From Fulvimarina manganoxydans (GTDB taxonomy: Bacteria; Pseudomonadota; Alphaproteobacteria; Rhizobiales; Rhizobiaceae), in assembly GCF_900176465.1 (NCBI RefSeq), contig NZ_FWXR01000014.1, forward strand, positions 1-64,000: a stretch of 64,000 bases of DNA, written 5' to 3'. Positions 52,345 to 60,879 of this stretch are shown piece by piece (positions within the stretch are counted from its first letter, which is position 1; every line of letters starts with the position of its first letter). The translations under genes were made by a program, and so were the position numbers. The notes under the pieces were generated by a model, which saw only the letters and a program-made list of their open reading frames with translations, did no database searches and had not been told where the DNA came from.

Positions 52345-52463
52345 GCGGTTCCTCACCAATTTTTGCGAGACACTAGCTGTAAATCAGGCCAAAGCAAGTG
52401 TTCTTGATGCGCGCGCCAGGGTTCGACACCGCCTTACACCATAAAAATAGAGGAGCGGCGGCG

Positions 52464-53384
52464 ATGGACAGCCGATTGAAAGCCAAAATCGTCTCAGATG
52501 ACGCAGACGATAAGCAACTCTTTACTTTCGAGCGCGGCGGACTGAGCTTGCGCGGCCGCCTCTATGGCCGGCTCGAATCGGAACCGCCGCTCGTTTGCCT
52601 GCCCGGCCTGACCCGCAACAGCCGCGATTTCGACGGGCTCGCCACGGCCTTGCGGGACCTCCGACCCGAATGGCCGATCGTCGCCTTCGATTCGCGGGGC
52701 CGCGGCCTATCGGAGCGCTGCGACGACCCCAACCTCTACAGCGTCCCGGAGGAGACGCTTGATCTTCTGGCCGGCCTCGACGCGCTCGGCATCGAACAGG
52801 CGGCTTTCCTCGGAACCTCGCGCGGGGTCCTTCTCATCCTCACGCTGGCCGCTTTCGCGCCCCAGCGGATCCTGGCGGCAATCTTCAATGATGCAGGCCC
52901 ACGACTGGAAACCGCAGGCCTGAAGGCGATCCGCGCTCTTGTCGGGCAGGGCGAGACCTTCGAGACAATGGAAGACGCTGCAGTGCATGTCGCTGAGCTG
53001 TACGGTCCGACGTTTCCCTCCCTCGCCGAATCCGATTTCCGCAAGATGGCCGAGGCGCTCTACGACAAACGAGAAGACGGCCTCCTGGCGGCGGCCTACG
53101 ACCCTCGGCTCGCCGAACCCTTCAACGCGCTTGATCTCGATCAGCCGCTTCCCGAACTCTGGGACCTTTTCGAAACGCTCGTGGATCGGCCGCTTCTCGT
53201 CCTCAGGGGGGAGATGTCGAACATCCTGTCGGCCGAGACCGCCCAGGAAATGGCCAAACGCCACCGCGATCTCGAACATCATATCGTCGAAGGCCAGGGC
53301 CATGCGCCCTGGCTCGATACGGCTGGCTTACCTCAGATCATCGCGAGCTTCCTTGCTCGCAGCCTTGGGCCGGCGAGGCCTTGA
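52464..53384 (+). CDS. Alpha/beta hydrolase
   Basis: The 306-residue protein has the oxyanion segment LVCLPGLTRNSRDFDGLA, and AFDSRGRGLSERCDDP. Its nucleophile elbow is GTSRG with Ser119. PLLVLRGEMSNILS carries the acid and GQGHAPWLD the histidine. Substrate unknown; the group includes esterases and epoxide-type hydrolases. GAGGAG about nine bases before ATG 52464 sets the start. Divergence from fadD suggests possible joint control in lipid or ester metabolism, but this is inference only. Confidence 0.85.
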   Translation: MDSRLKAKIVSDDADDKQLFTFERGGLSLRGRLYGRLESEPPLVCLPGLTRNSRDFDGLATALRDLRPEWPIVAFDSRGRGLSERCDDPNLYSVPEETLDLLAGLDALGIEQAAFLGTSRGVLLILTLAAFAPQRILAAIFNDAGPRLETAGLKAIRALVGQGETFETMEDAAVHVAELYGPTFPSLAESDFRKMAEALYDKREDGLLAAAYDPRLAEPFNALDLDQPLPELWDLFETLVDRPLLVLRGEMSNILSAETAQEMAKRHRDLEHHIVEGQGHAPWLDTAGLPQIIASFLARSLGPARP

Positions 53385-53440
53385 GCGGGCGAAGCGCCAA
53401 GGCCGCCGGAAGGAGACCCATCCCTTGCTCGCAGGCTTGA

Positions 53441-54517
53441 TCAATCCGCCCCCTGGGTGAGCGCCATCGCCCGGCCAGGCCAAGCCCCCCGGGAAATGGT
53501 GCCGGGTTCCACGGCAAGCTTTGCCTCGACCCAGCGGATTTCGTCCTCGGTCCAGCCGGCGATCTGATCGAAATGAAAGATACCCATTTCGAACAGAAGG
53601 CGCTCCATGGACGCACCGATCCCTTCGATCCGGGTCAGCTCGTCCGGCTGACCATAGCGCGCGCTATCCAAGCGCAAGGGCTCTTGGCCGATCGGGGTAC
53701 CGCCCGAAAGGGCGACATCCTCCAGTGTCTCCTCCGCCTGGTTCGGATCGCGCAGGATCGGCGCGTCGGCGCTCGACTCCTCGGCCGAAACGGCCTCGTC
53801 CTCGTCGTCGTCGTCCCCGCGGCCGTAGCGATGGGTCCGCCAATCCTTGTCGAAGGCTTCCGCCTTATGCTTTTCGGCGAGCGGGTCCGCCGGCATATGG
53901 CTCCTGCGCGATTCGTCCGGCGTGCGACCGCGCGGGTCTGGCGCACCGAGCGGCGCAACGCCCGGCAGATGCGGCATCATGCTGGGCGCGGACAGTTTGG
54001 GCTCCGGCCCATGCTGGACCTCGGCGGAGACGGTACTTCCGCCGAAATTGGCAAATTTGGCCTCCGCCGCGGGCGCCTCACCCTTCGGCGCTTCTTCCGG
54101 CGCAGTCCAAGTCGAATACGAGGCTCGCTTCCGGCGTCGTTCGGCCTCCCGTTCGGCTTCCGACTTCGACAGGCCCTTATAGTCGACCGTCCGAAAATCC
54201 TTTCGATAGGCATCAGCCTTGTGCTTGGACACGAGCGGATCGTCGGCATCATCCGCTTCGACCGGGGTGCCCTTGAAGCCCTTGATAAGCTTGGCGTCGG
54301 CGACGGGACCCGGATCCCAGTCATTGGCTGCGGGTGTGGAGCCGATTCGTTGCGCGTCGCGCTTTTCCGGCCCGCCATTGGACGTCGTCATCGAACTTCT
54401 CCCGTGATCGCGCTCGGGAACGGCCTCGGACGGTCCGGCCCCTTCACTCGGCTGGCGTTTGGTCAGGGCTCGAAGCCCGAACACACCGACCATGAGCATC
54501 AGAAAACGAGCAATCAT
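53441..54517 (-). CDS. Membrane-anchored protein with two KHKA repeats and NuoE-type HHH C-terminus
   Basis: The 358-residue protein has one N-terminal membrane segment (about 1-16), a long acidic, low-complexity middle and a C-terminal helix-hairpin-helix domain (about 291-358). That domain, LTRIEGIGASMERLLFEMGI then FDQIAGWTEDEIRWVEAKL, is the one fused to NuoE in rhizobia. The middle contains a duplicated motif, DPL-x-x-KHKA-x-A-x-x-KD-x-RT-x-x-Y (93-114 and 211-231), which I do not recognise. The function is unknown. It is the only gene in this stretch and not linked to nuo genes here. Confidence 0.75.
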   Translation of the reverse strand: MIARFLMLMVGVFGLRALTKRQPSEGAGPSEAVPERDHGRSSMTTSNGGPEKRDAQRIGSTPAANDWDPGPVADAKLIKGFKGTPVEADDADDPLVSKHKADAYRKDFRTVDYKGLSKSEAEREAERRRKRASYSTWTAPEEAPKGEAPAAEAKFANFGGSTVSAEVQHGPEPKLSAPSMMPHLPGVAPLGAPDPRGRTPDESRRSHMPADPLAEKHKAEAFDKDWRTHRYGRGDDDDEDEAVSAEESSADAPILRDPNQAEETLEDVALSGGTPIGQEPLRLDSARYGQPDELTRIEGIGASMERLLFEMGIFHFDQIAGWTEDEIRWVEAKLAVEPGTISRGAWPGRAMALTQGAD

Positions 54518-54647
54518 CGGTCAGCCTCGTCCCTCGGACCCAGCAAATCGTCTCAAGAACAAGATTGGGTCAGACACGGCCAATCGGCAAGCGGTGAAGC
54601 GAAGTTATCGATGCGACAAGGCTTGGGAAGGGGACGAGGAACGGCCA

Positions 54648-54890
54648 TTGTGCACGACACGGCGCTCGATCGCAGGGCGTGACTTGATCAAAAGGCCGAT
54701 CCCTTCGACGCGTCGTCCTTCTCGGGCGCCGGGCCGAGAATCCAGAAACGTCCGAAAAAGGAGCGGCTCCATCGGCCCACCGGATGCTCGTCACGGAGCC
54801 CGAGCATGACGAACGCGATGAATGCGAGCGCCTGTTTCTCAATTGTCGAGCGTTCGATACACGCGGTTCGAAAAGACTGTCGTGGGTCAT
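54648..54890 (-). mobile_element. MITE-like non-coding element, copy 2 (inverted)
   Basis: Read on the minus strand, it matches the 200-445 element over its full length. The ends carry CACGACA/TGTCGTG (54880s and 54650s). The hairpins correspond at 54784-54807 and 54719-54741, more worn than in copy 1. The stretches CATCGCGTTCGTCATGCTCG and GACGTTTCTGGATTCTCGG are shared with copy 1. Length is about 243 bases against 244. It sits between the HHH protein gene and the porin terminator, and no target duplication is visible. Confidence 0.6.
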
Positions 54891-54933
54891 GCGGAAGAGC
54901 TCGGGTCGAACCCCACCTCAGTGCCTTCAAACG

Positions 54934-54963
54934 AAAAAGGGCCCGGCCGAAGCCGAGCCCTTT
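54934..54963 (-). terminator. Rho-independent terminator of the porin gene
   Basis: AAAGGGCCCGGC (54936-54947) pairs with GCCGAGCCCTTT (54952-54963), with one G-U pair. On the minus strand it ends in TTTTT. It is 25 bases past the porin stop, as expected for a highly expressed gene. Confidence 0.85.
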
Positions 54964-54987
54964 CCATTCGATTTTTAGGTCGAATGA

Positions 54988-56196
54988 TTAGAAGGAGCGG
55001 ACGAACTGGATGAAGCCAGACGTCTGGTCCAGGCTGTTGTCGAAGGCGCCGTTGCCGCCGTCGAAGTCGAAATCAGCGTAAGAGATTTCGGCCAGCATGT
55101 CGAAGTTGTTGGTGATCTCGTAGCCGACGTTTGCGACGAGCTTGTAGTAGTCGGCCTTGCCGGCGTCGAAGAAGCGAGCGTTCAGCGTGTCGTAGTCACG
55201 GAAGTCGAACGTCTCACCATACGCACCCGAAAGACCAACAGCCAGCTTACCGAAGCTCTGGGCGTAGCCAGCACCAGCCTGCCACTCAACAGCGATGTTG
55301 TCAGCCGCAGTCGAGATACGAGTTGGGTAGACACCGTTGTTGAAGATGCCGATCGAGGAGTAGAGCGACGGATCGAAAGCGTAAGAACCTTCGAACTTCA
55401 GCTCGGAGTCGGTGGCGACCAGATCCTTGAGCGACAGAGCGCCCTTCAGAGCGAAGGCGCCATCGCTGTCGCCGTCGATGCCGAAGCCCGTGGTCGAAGC
55501 GAAGGTGAAGGCGTCAACGCGCTCGTCGTAGGAACCGGCGAGGTAGACAGAACCCCAACCGCCCTCATAGGCGAGGCGGCCGACGACGTCCGGAGCGAAA
55601 TCGCCCGTGCCATCGTCTTCGAGCGAGAGAGCGGCAGTGAAGCCGTTCGCCGCATAGGTGTAGGAAACGCGGTTCACCTGGAAGTCACCAACGGCGAGGT
55701 CGGTGTCGGTCAGGAGGCCGTCGCCGTCCGTCCACAGCGTGTCGAGGTAACCCATGGTGAGGCCACCGAGCTGGATGTAGCCCAGGTCCATCGCATAGGC
55801 AGCGTCAGTGTTCGGCGCGCTATAGGCGTTGTTCTCGGCCTGAACGCGAGCAACGGCGCGCAGGGTGCCGAGCTCGGTCTCTTCGCGAGCGTCGAAGTTC
55901 AAGCGAACGCGGACGCGGCTGTAAGCGCGGTAGTCGTCGCCTTCCTTGTTCGACAGGAAGTCAGCGCCGTTGTCGTCCTGGAGCGGGCCGTTGACGATGT
56001 ACTTGAAGCGGACGTAGCCGCCGATCTTCAGGCAGGTTTCGGTGCCCGGGATGTAGTAGAAGCCGGTGCCGTAGACGTCGCAGACGCGAACGTATTCGAC
56101 GGGCTCCTCAACCGGAACGATGACGTCCGCAGCGCGGGCGCCGGTGACTGCGACGAGAGCTGCCGCGGAGCCGAGAAGAAGGCTCTTGATGTTCAT
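54988..56196 (-). CDS. Outer-membrane porin, rhizobial two-cysteine type
   Basis: The 402-residue protein has a signal peptide (MNIKSLLLGSAAALVAVTGARA). The mature part opens with the rhizobial porin pattern VRVCDVYGTGFYYIPGTETC then LKIGGYVRF, with two conserved cysteines. About 16 amphipathic beta-strands follow. The chain ends in Phe (FIQFVRSF), the signal for BAM insertion. It forms a general diffusion channel, like Brucella Omp2b. GGAGGTCAGGAC before ATG 56196 is a strong ribosome site. Confidence 0.93.
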   Translation of the reverse strand: MNIKSLLLGSAAALVAVTGARAADVIVPVEEPVEYVRVCDVYGTGFYYIPGTETCLKIGGYVRFKYIVNGPLQDDNGADFLSNKEGDDYRAYSRVRVRLNFDAREETELGTLRAVARVQAENNAYSAPNTDAAYAMDLGYIQLGGLTMGYLDTLWTDGDGLLTDTDLAVGDFQVNRVSYTYAANGFTAALSLEDDGTGDFAPDVVGRLAYEGGWGSVYLAGSYDERVDAFTFASTTGFGIDGDSDGAFALKGALSLKDLVATDSELKFEGSYAFDPSLYSSIGIFNNGVYPTRISTAADNIAVEWQAGAGYAQSFGKLAVGLSGAYGETFDFRDYDTLNARFFDAGKADYYKLVANVGYEITNNFDMLAEISYADFDFDGGNGAFDNSLDQTSGFIQFVRSF

Positions 56197-56948
56197 GTCC
56201 TGACCTCCAGTCAATCATGTGTTGGGGCTGGGCGCCTTATTGCGAAGGACAGCCGTCCTGCCCCATCCCCTCTCTAGCGAAAGCCGGCGATTTGTCCCCG
56301 CGGTCTTTCTGATGGCGACAATAGCCGTCGTGCTCCGTGGCGCAATTACCGAAATGCCACACTGCCCCCAAACCGGCAGGTCGGTCACACCCCTGTTGCC
56401 CCGATGTCACTTTTTCGGGAACCGCCGAGCTGCAAAGGTTTTGCCGACAATCGCCTGCCGCGGGCCCTTCGGCATGGCTTGCCTGAACCTGGACGAAAAG
56501 GAATAAGCAATCTTAAACCATGCCCAAGGTTTCTCGAGCCTTCGGCACGGTGGAGAGGCCGGTTGGCGTGATTCGGCGTGGTCCAGCTGATCGCATAGGC
56601 CGCAGCCGAAAAGTGCGAGGGCGCCCTCCGCTCGGTCGATGGAACGTCCTAGCGCGTGCCTCTTGGCTCTACGAGCATAGTTCCGTGCGTGCGATGTTGC
56701 GGTTGCTGCCTTTGGCCGACGCCTTCAATCCACGAGCCGTGCAAATTCGATTGCCGGTGAACGCACCTGCAGCTATTCTGCGCGTTGAAGGGCCTGGGCG
56801 CCCTGCCGTCCGCGGATCCGGCAAGGATCACGGTGAATCGCCCGGAACGACAAGCCGAACCCATGCTCTTCGTGGCATCCCGGGCCGGTGGCAATGCGGA
56901 CACCCACATCTTCACGGCCTTATGCGGATGCCGGAAAGGCTGTTCGCC
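56197..56948. other. Long intergenic region upstream of the porin and glyoxalase-type genes
   Basis: The 752 bases hold no supported gene; frames on either strand have no ribosome site and poor codon pattern. On the porin strand, TTGCGC and TATTGT with a 16-base spacer (about 56311-56338) may be the porin promoter. GTGGCAT and TGCGCCAC around 56336-56358 form a partial dyad. A frame from 56520 that runs into the glyoxalase-type gene is Arg-rich and rejected. Confidence 0.4.
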
Positions 56949-57437
56949 ATGTCATTATCTCAACGCTCCGTCTCGCAGCGATCCGATCCCTTGCGGCCGG
57001 CGCCGATGCCCCTGCCCTCTCTCGATAGCCTGAAGGATCAGGCAAGACGCCTGCGAGGGGTCCTGCGGGAGGAGGTCGTCCCGGTCTCCTATTCCCACGC
57101 GCTGGAGATCGTCGCCCGTCAATATGGCTACCGAGACTGGAACACGCTCCACGCCGCGATCGGCAATCGACCGCCTTTGGCGCCACTGATGCCGGGTTCG
57201 CGGGTTGCCGGAACCTATCTCGGTCAGGCATTTGCCGGGCGAATTCTGTCCGCTGGCGCGCTTCAGGCCGATCCCAGCCGAATCAAGGTGAGGATCCTCT
57301 TCGACGATGCGGTCGATGTCGTGCGCTTCGAGAGCTTCTCCGCCTTTCGTCGCCGGGTCAGTGCGACGCTCGACCGGACGGGACGCACCGTCGAGACCAC
57401 GTCGGATGGTCGCCCCCATCTCGAGCTTGCCTGGTAA
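56949..57437 (+). CDS. Glyoxalase-superfamily protein (Glyoxalase_8-like)
   Basis: The 162-residue protein has the conserved front LPSLDSLKDQARRLRGVLRE and HALEIVARQYGYRDWNTLHA, found in many rhizobial proteins annotated glyoxalase superfamily. The back half is short and beta-rich (ADPSRIKVRILFDDAVDVVRFE). Its biochemical role is unknown. I chose ATG 56949 (AAAGG ten bases upstream); ATG 57006 begins the conserved part and is an alternative. A strong terminator follows. Confidence 0.7.
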   Translation: MSLSQRSVSQRSDPLRPAPMPLPSLDSLKDQARRLRGVLREEVVPVSYSHALEIVARQYGYRDWNTLHAAIGNRPPLAPLMPGSRVAGTYLGQAFAGRILSAGALQADPSRIKVRILFDDAVDVVRFESFSAFRRRVSATLDRTGRTVETTSDGRPHLELAW

Positions 57438-57463
57438 CGGGTAAGAAGCGCTCCGCGGAACAA

Positions 57464-57497
57464 GAACGCCCGGGCCGACCAATCCGCCCGGGCGTTC
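57464..57497 (+). terminator. Terminator hairpin after the glyoxalase-type gene
   Basis: GAACGCCCGGGC (57464-57475) pairs perfectly with GCCCGGGCGTTC (57486-57497) around a 10-base loop, 27 bases past the stop. No T-run follows; it may also act for glyQ, which converges 104 bases further on. Confidence 0.7.
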
Positions 57498-57600
57498 AAA
57501 GATCAATGGCTAGCCCATGGAAATGATGGCAGCGATGGCGGCCCGTCCCGCGAGCGCGGCTACACAGCCGTCTGGGAGCCGACTTCGAGACGCACGCTCG

Positions 57601-58536
57601 TCAAGCGGTCGCGCCGCCGGCCTCGGTCAAGAGGAAGGCCTCGCCGCAAGCCTTGGCGAGATTGCGGACTCGCAGAATGTAGCTCTGGCGTTCCGTCACC
57701 GAGATAACGCCCCGCGCATCGAGGAGATTGAAGGCATGGGACGCCTTGATGCACTGGTCATAGGCCGGCAGCACGCATCTGTGCAGGGCGCTCTCGCCCG
57801 CCGGCGCGCCGGCCTTCAGAATCGCGGCGCTCTGCTTTTCGGCCTCGTCGAAATGGCGATGCAGGATCTCGGTGTCGGCGAATTCGAAATTGTAGCGGGA
57901 ATATTCCTGCTCGGCCTGCAAGAAGACGTCGCCATAGGTGACCTTCTCGGCGCCTTCGCGGCCATTGAAATTGAGGTCATAGACGTTGTCGACATTCTGC
58001 ACATACATGGCCAAGCGCTCGAGGCCATAGGTCAGCTCGCCGGCGACCGGCGCGCATTCGATGCCACAGACCTGCTGGAAATAGGTGAATTGGGACACTT
58101 CCATCCCGTCGCACCAGCATTCCCAGCCAAGACCCCAGGCGCCGAGCGTCGGGCTTTCCCAGTCGTCCTCGACGAAGCGGATGTCGTGAAGCGCGGTATC
58201 GATGCCGATCGCCTTTAGGGAGCCGAGATAGAGCTCCTGAAGATTGGAGGGATTCGGCTTCAGAATGACCTGATATTGGTAATAATGCTGCAGCCGGTTG
58301 GGGTTCTCGCCATAGCGCCCGTCCTTTGGCCGCCGAGATGGCTGCACATAGGCCGCGTTCCAGGGTTTTGGCCCGAGGGCTCTGAGGGTCGTCGCCGGAT
58401 GGAAGGTGCCGGCCCCCACTTCCATGTCATAGGGCTGGAGCACGACGCAGCCATAATCGGCCCAATAGCGATGGAGAGTGAGAATCAGCGCCTGAAAGGA
58501 ACGGCGCGGGTCCATATGGGGCGCAAGGTCGGTCAT
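57601..58536 (-). CDS. glyQ: Glycine-tRNA ligase alpha subunit
   Basis: The 311-residue catalytic subunit of the (alpha-beta)2 glycyl-tRNA synthetase opens [22 protein letters not shown]. It contains [44 protein letters not shown] and [19 protein letters not shown]. It charges tRNA-Gly together with GlyS. The glyS gene does not lie within the window. The order here is sppA, a small gene, then glyQ on the minus strand, as in other rhizobia where glyS may be more distant. Confidence 0.95.
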   Translation of the reverse strand: MTDLAPHMDPRRSFQALILTLHRYWADYGCVVLQPYDMEVGAGTFHPATTLRALGPKPWNAAYVQPSRRPKDGRYGENPNRLQHYYQYQVILKPNPSNLQELYLGSLKAIGIDTALHDIRFVEDDWESPTLGAWGLGWECWCDGMEVSQFTYFQQVCGIECAPVAGELTYGLERLAMYVQNVDNVYDLNFNGREGAEKVTYGDVFLQAEQEYSRYNFEFADTEILHRHFDEAEKQSAAILKAGAPAGESALHRCVLPAYDQCIKASHAFNLLDARGVISVTERQSYILRVRNLAKACGEAFLLTEAGGATA

Positions 58537-58672
58537 TGAGCGGCGGCCTGTCGAAGGGTTGCGAAGGTCGAGCGCCGAGTCTCATGCGGGCTGAGAGCAG
58601 TCAAGCCGAGACGTTGTGCTCGTACCCGATCCGCGTCCTCGCGCAGCCTTTTTGAAAAGGCGCGGAGAGCCG

Positions 58673-58876
58673 TCAGTCCTGTTTCAAGCGATAGACCCCA
58701 TCCGAGCCTCTGACGAGCGTCCCGTTCGCGCCGGTGCGCATTTCCGCTTCCGAGCGCCGGTTGCGCTCGGCCACCTTTTCGGCCTCTCGCTTCATCTGCT
58801 TATAGCCATAAAGCGCGGCGGCCCCGACGAGGCTGAGAAGAAAAAACTGCGGCATGATGTCGATCACGGCGTCCAT
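58673..58876 (-). CDS. Conserved small membrane protein between sppA and glyQ
   Basis: The 67-residue protein has one hydrophobic segment (about 8-24, MPQFFLLSLVGAAALYGYK) followed by a basic/acidic helix (KREAEKVAERNRRSEAEM) and a tail ending GSDGVYRLKQD. Small proteins of this kind occupy the same slot between glyQ and the S49 peptidase gene in related genomes, from memory. The role is unknown. It starts 94 bases after the sppA stop and ends 137 bases before glyQ. Confidence 0.7.
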   Translation of the reverse strand: MDAVIDIMPQFFLLSLVGAAALYGYKQMKREAEKVAERNRRSEAEMRTGANGTLVRGSDGVYRLKQD

Positions 58877-58969
58877 TGGTCTTCAGCCACTATGCGCTTC
58901 GGCCGCCCGCGCCGCAATGTGCGCTCTTCGCCTTCGCCTTCACGGCCTCGGGATCGAGCCGGTCGGCGC

Positions 58970-59854
58970 TCATAGTCCGTAGCGAGCCCAGAGCGCCCGC
59001 TCCTCGGCCAGAGATAGGGTCTCACGCACGAGCGCCGAAGCGAAGGGCGAGGCCGCATCGCCGGACAGCATGTCACCCAGATGCGAGGCGATGCCTGGCT
59101 TGGCGCGGCCGAAGAGGCCTGTCTTCGGCGTGACCAGAACCGGCTTGACCTTCTCGCCATAACGCTCGCGCAGCGTCCCGCGCAGATCGCCGAGACTGTC
59201 GACGAGACCGAGTTCCTTACCCCGGACACCCGACCAGAAGAGGCCGGTGAAGAGATCGTCGTCGGCCGCGAGCTTGTCGCCCCGCGCGCCTTTGACGAGG
59301 TCGATAAAGGTCTGATGCACCTCCAACTGAAGCGCCTTCAGCCGCTCGACATCTTCCTGCCGCTCCGGCTGAAAAGGATCGAGCGTCACCTTGTTGCGCC
59401 CGGCCGTATGGACCCGTCGCTCGATGCCGAGCTTTTCGATAAGGCCTACGAAACCGAAGGACCCCGAGACCACGCCGATCGAGCCGACGATGGAGGATGG
59501 ATCGGCGATGATCTCGTCCCCGGCGCAAGCGATCATATAACCGCCGGACGCCGCGACATCCTCAACGAAGATCAGCACACGCTTCTTCTTCTCATTCGCC
59601 AGATCGCGAATGCGCTTATAGATCAGGCGCGACTGGACCGGCGAGCCGCCCGGCGAATTGACAGAGATCGCAACAGCCGGGGCCTCCTTCATGGAGAAGG
59701 CCTTTTCCAGCATCGGCGCAGCGCTGGCGAGGGACAGGTTCTGCCGGCCGAGCGTCGAGGAGGCCATAATTGCCCCCGACAACCGAACGACCGGAATCTG
59801 CGTCTCCGACTTGCGAAAACGCTTGGGAACGAACCTCTTCAGGGGATTTGCCAA
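58970..59854 (-). CDS. sppA: S49-family signal peptide peptidase (SppA-like)
   Basis: The 294-residue protein has no N-terminal membrane segment with this start. The nucleophile Ser103 lies in VEDVAASGGYMIACAGDEI and the predicted base Lys155 in GRNKVTLDPF. ISVNSPGGSPVQS and GSIGVVSGSFGF are typical S49 stretches. Half-length SppA proteins of this type form octamers that degrade signal peptides or membrane proteins. The start is TTG 59854 with GACGAGGG six bases upstream. It is transcribed toward the small gene and glyQ. Confidence 0.88.
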   Translation of the reverse strand: MANPLKRFVPKRFRKSETQIPVVRLSGAIMASSTLGRQNLSLASAAPMLEKAFSMKEAPAVAISVNSPGGSPVQSRLIYKRIRDLANEKKKRVLIFVEDVAASGGYMIACAGDEIIADPSSIVGSIGVVSGSFGFVGLIEKLGIERRVHTAGRNKVTLDPFQPERQEDVERLKALQLEVHQTFIDLVKGARGDKLAADDDLFTGLFWSGVRGKELGLVDSLGDLRGTLRERYGEKVKPVLVTPKTGLFGRAKPGIASHLGDMLSGDAASPFASALVRETLSLAEERALWARYGL

Positions 59855-60428
59855 GGCGGCCCTCGTCTCGATGCTTGTATCAGGCTTTTTTCGAAAGCAG
59901 TGCTGCTCCGGCCCGTCATGTATGGAGACACCCGGCTTTCGCAAAGCCTCATGACGGATGAATGATCGGCGTTGCGCAGTCTCGAGGAGCAAGGGACAGT
60001 GCCTGCGATCGGCGTCGCTACAGCGCTCAAGCCGGCCATACGCCGACGGCCATCCCATCGATTTTTCTGATACCGCCAGAAGAAAATTTCATGAATCTGC
60101 CTTCGATGCGGTCATACGACTTGACCTGACGGTTTTTCGGGCAGCAATATATGACAGTGTTGTGGCGCCTCTCTACGAGTCACGTATAGAGGTCGGACCC
60201 GAAAGCCGGTGGCATCCATCGACGCTTCCGCGCTTTGGAGATCAGAAATGCAGTCAGGAATCCGGCTCTCATCATGGAGCCGGGCCGGATTGTCTGATGC
60301 TAAACTTTGAGAGGCCGGTGAAGATCACGCGTTATACGCATCGCCTCATGACAATTCTGGTCCCGTGATTGGCAATCCGCCGGCCCGGCTCTGGCGCGCC
60401 CGCATCTTAGCTTTTGAGGGAGACGGCC
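59855..60428. other. Divergent region upstream of sppA and the USP-symporter operon
   Basis: The 574 bases hold no supported gene. Bases about 60110-60180 are AT-richer with TATATGACA and may contain promoter elements. Frames that extend sppA or the stress protein into the region are Arg/Ser-rich and lack ribosome sites. Pairings near 60270-60290 (CCGGCTC/GAGCCGG) form one stable hairpin. Confidence 0.4.
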
Positions 60429-60866
60429 TTGTCCACGACACTGATTATCGGGATCGACGGCAGCAAGGCGGGCGAACGCGCCCTTGCCCATGGCAAGCGC
60501 CTCTCGCGCCTGATCGGCGACTGCACTTTGCTGCTCGTCTACGTGATCGAATGGTCTCCCTATAAATTCCAGTCGGCCGAAGAGAATGCGATGCGGCACA
60601 AGCGCCGCGAGGAAGAGATCGAGATCGCCAAAATGCGGGTCATCGAACCTCTGCTCTCCGCGCTGAAATCGGAAGGGCTCGATGCCGATTGCCGCGTTCG
60701 CCATGGCGACGCCGCCGAAATCCTGAACGCCGTCGCCCTCGAACATCGCGCCGAACAGATTGTCGTGGCGCGCGGGTCCGAGAGCGGCTTTGCCTCCCGC
60801 GTCTTTGGCACCGTCGCCATCAAGCTGGTCTCGTCGGCCAGTGTTCCGGTCACCGTCGTTTCGTAA
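60429..60866 (+). CDS. Universal stress protein, UspA family (second copy)
   Basis: The 145-residue protein opens MSTTLIIGIDGSKAGERALAH if the TTG at 60429 is used (GGGAG seven bases upstream). EQIVVARGSESGFASRVFGTVA resembles the ATP-binding end loop (G-2x-G-9x-S type). The gene is 13 bases before the AGCS symporter gene and surely shares its transcript. Such pairing of a stress protein with a Na+ symporter suggests nucleotide-linked control of transport, which is inference. Confidence 0.85.
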   Translation: MSTTLIIGIDGSKAGERALAHGKRLSRLIGDCTLLLVYVIEWSPYKFQSAEENAMRHKRREEEIEIAKMRVIEPLLSALKSEGLDADCRVRHGDAAEILNAVALEHRAEQIVVARGSESGFASRVFGTVAIKLVSSASVPVTVVS

Positions 60867-60879
60867 GGATCGAAATCCG

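Noticed and set aside
56520-56948. N-terminal extension of the glyoxalase-type gene
   Set aside because: The extra 143 residues are Arg/Pro-rich without ribosome site or family match; the conserved domain starts near 57006.
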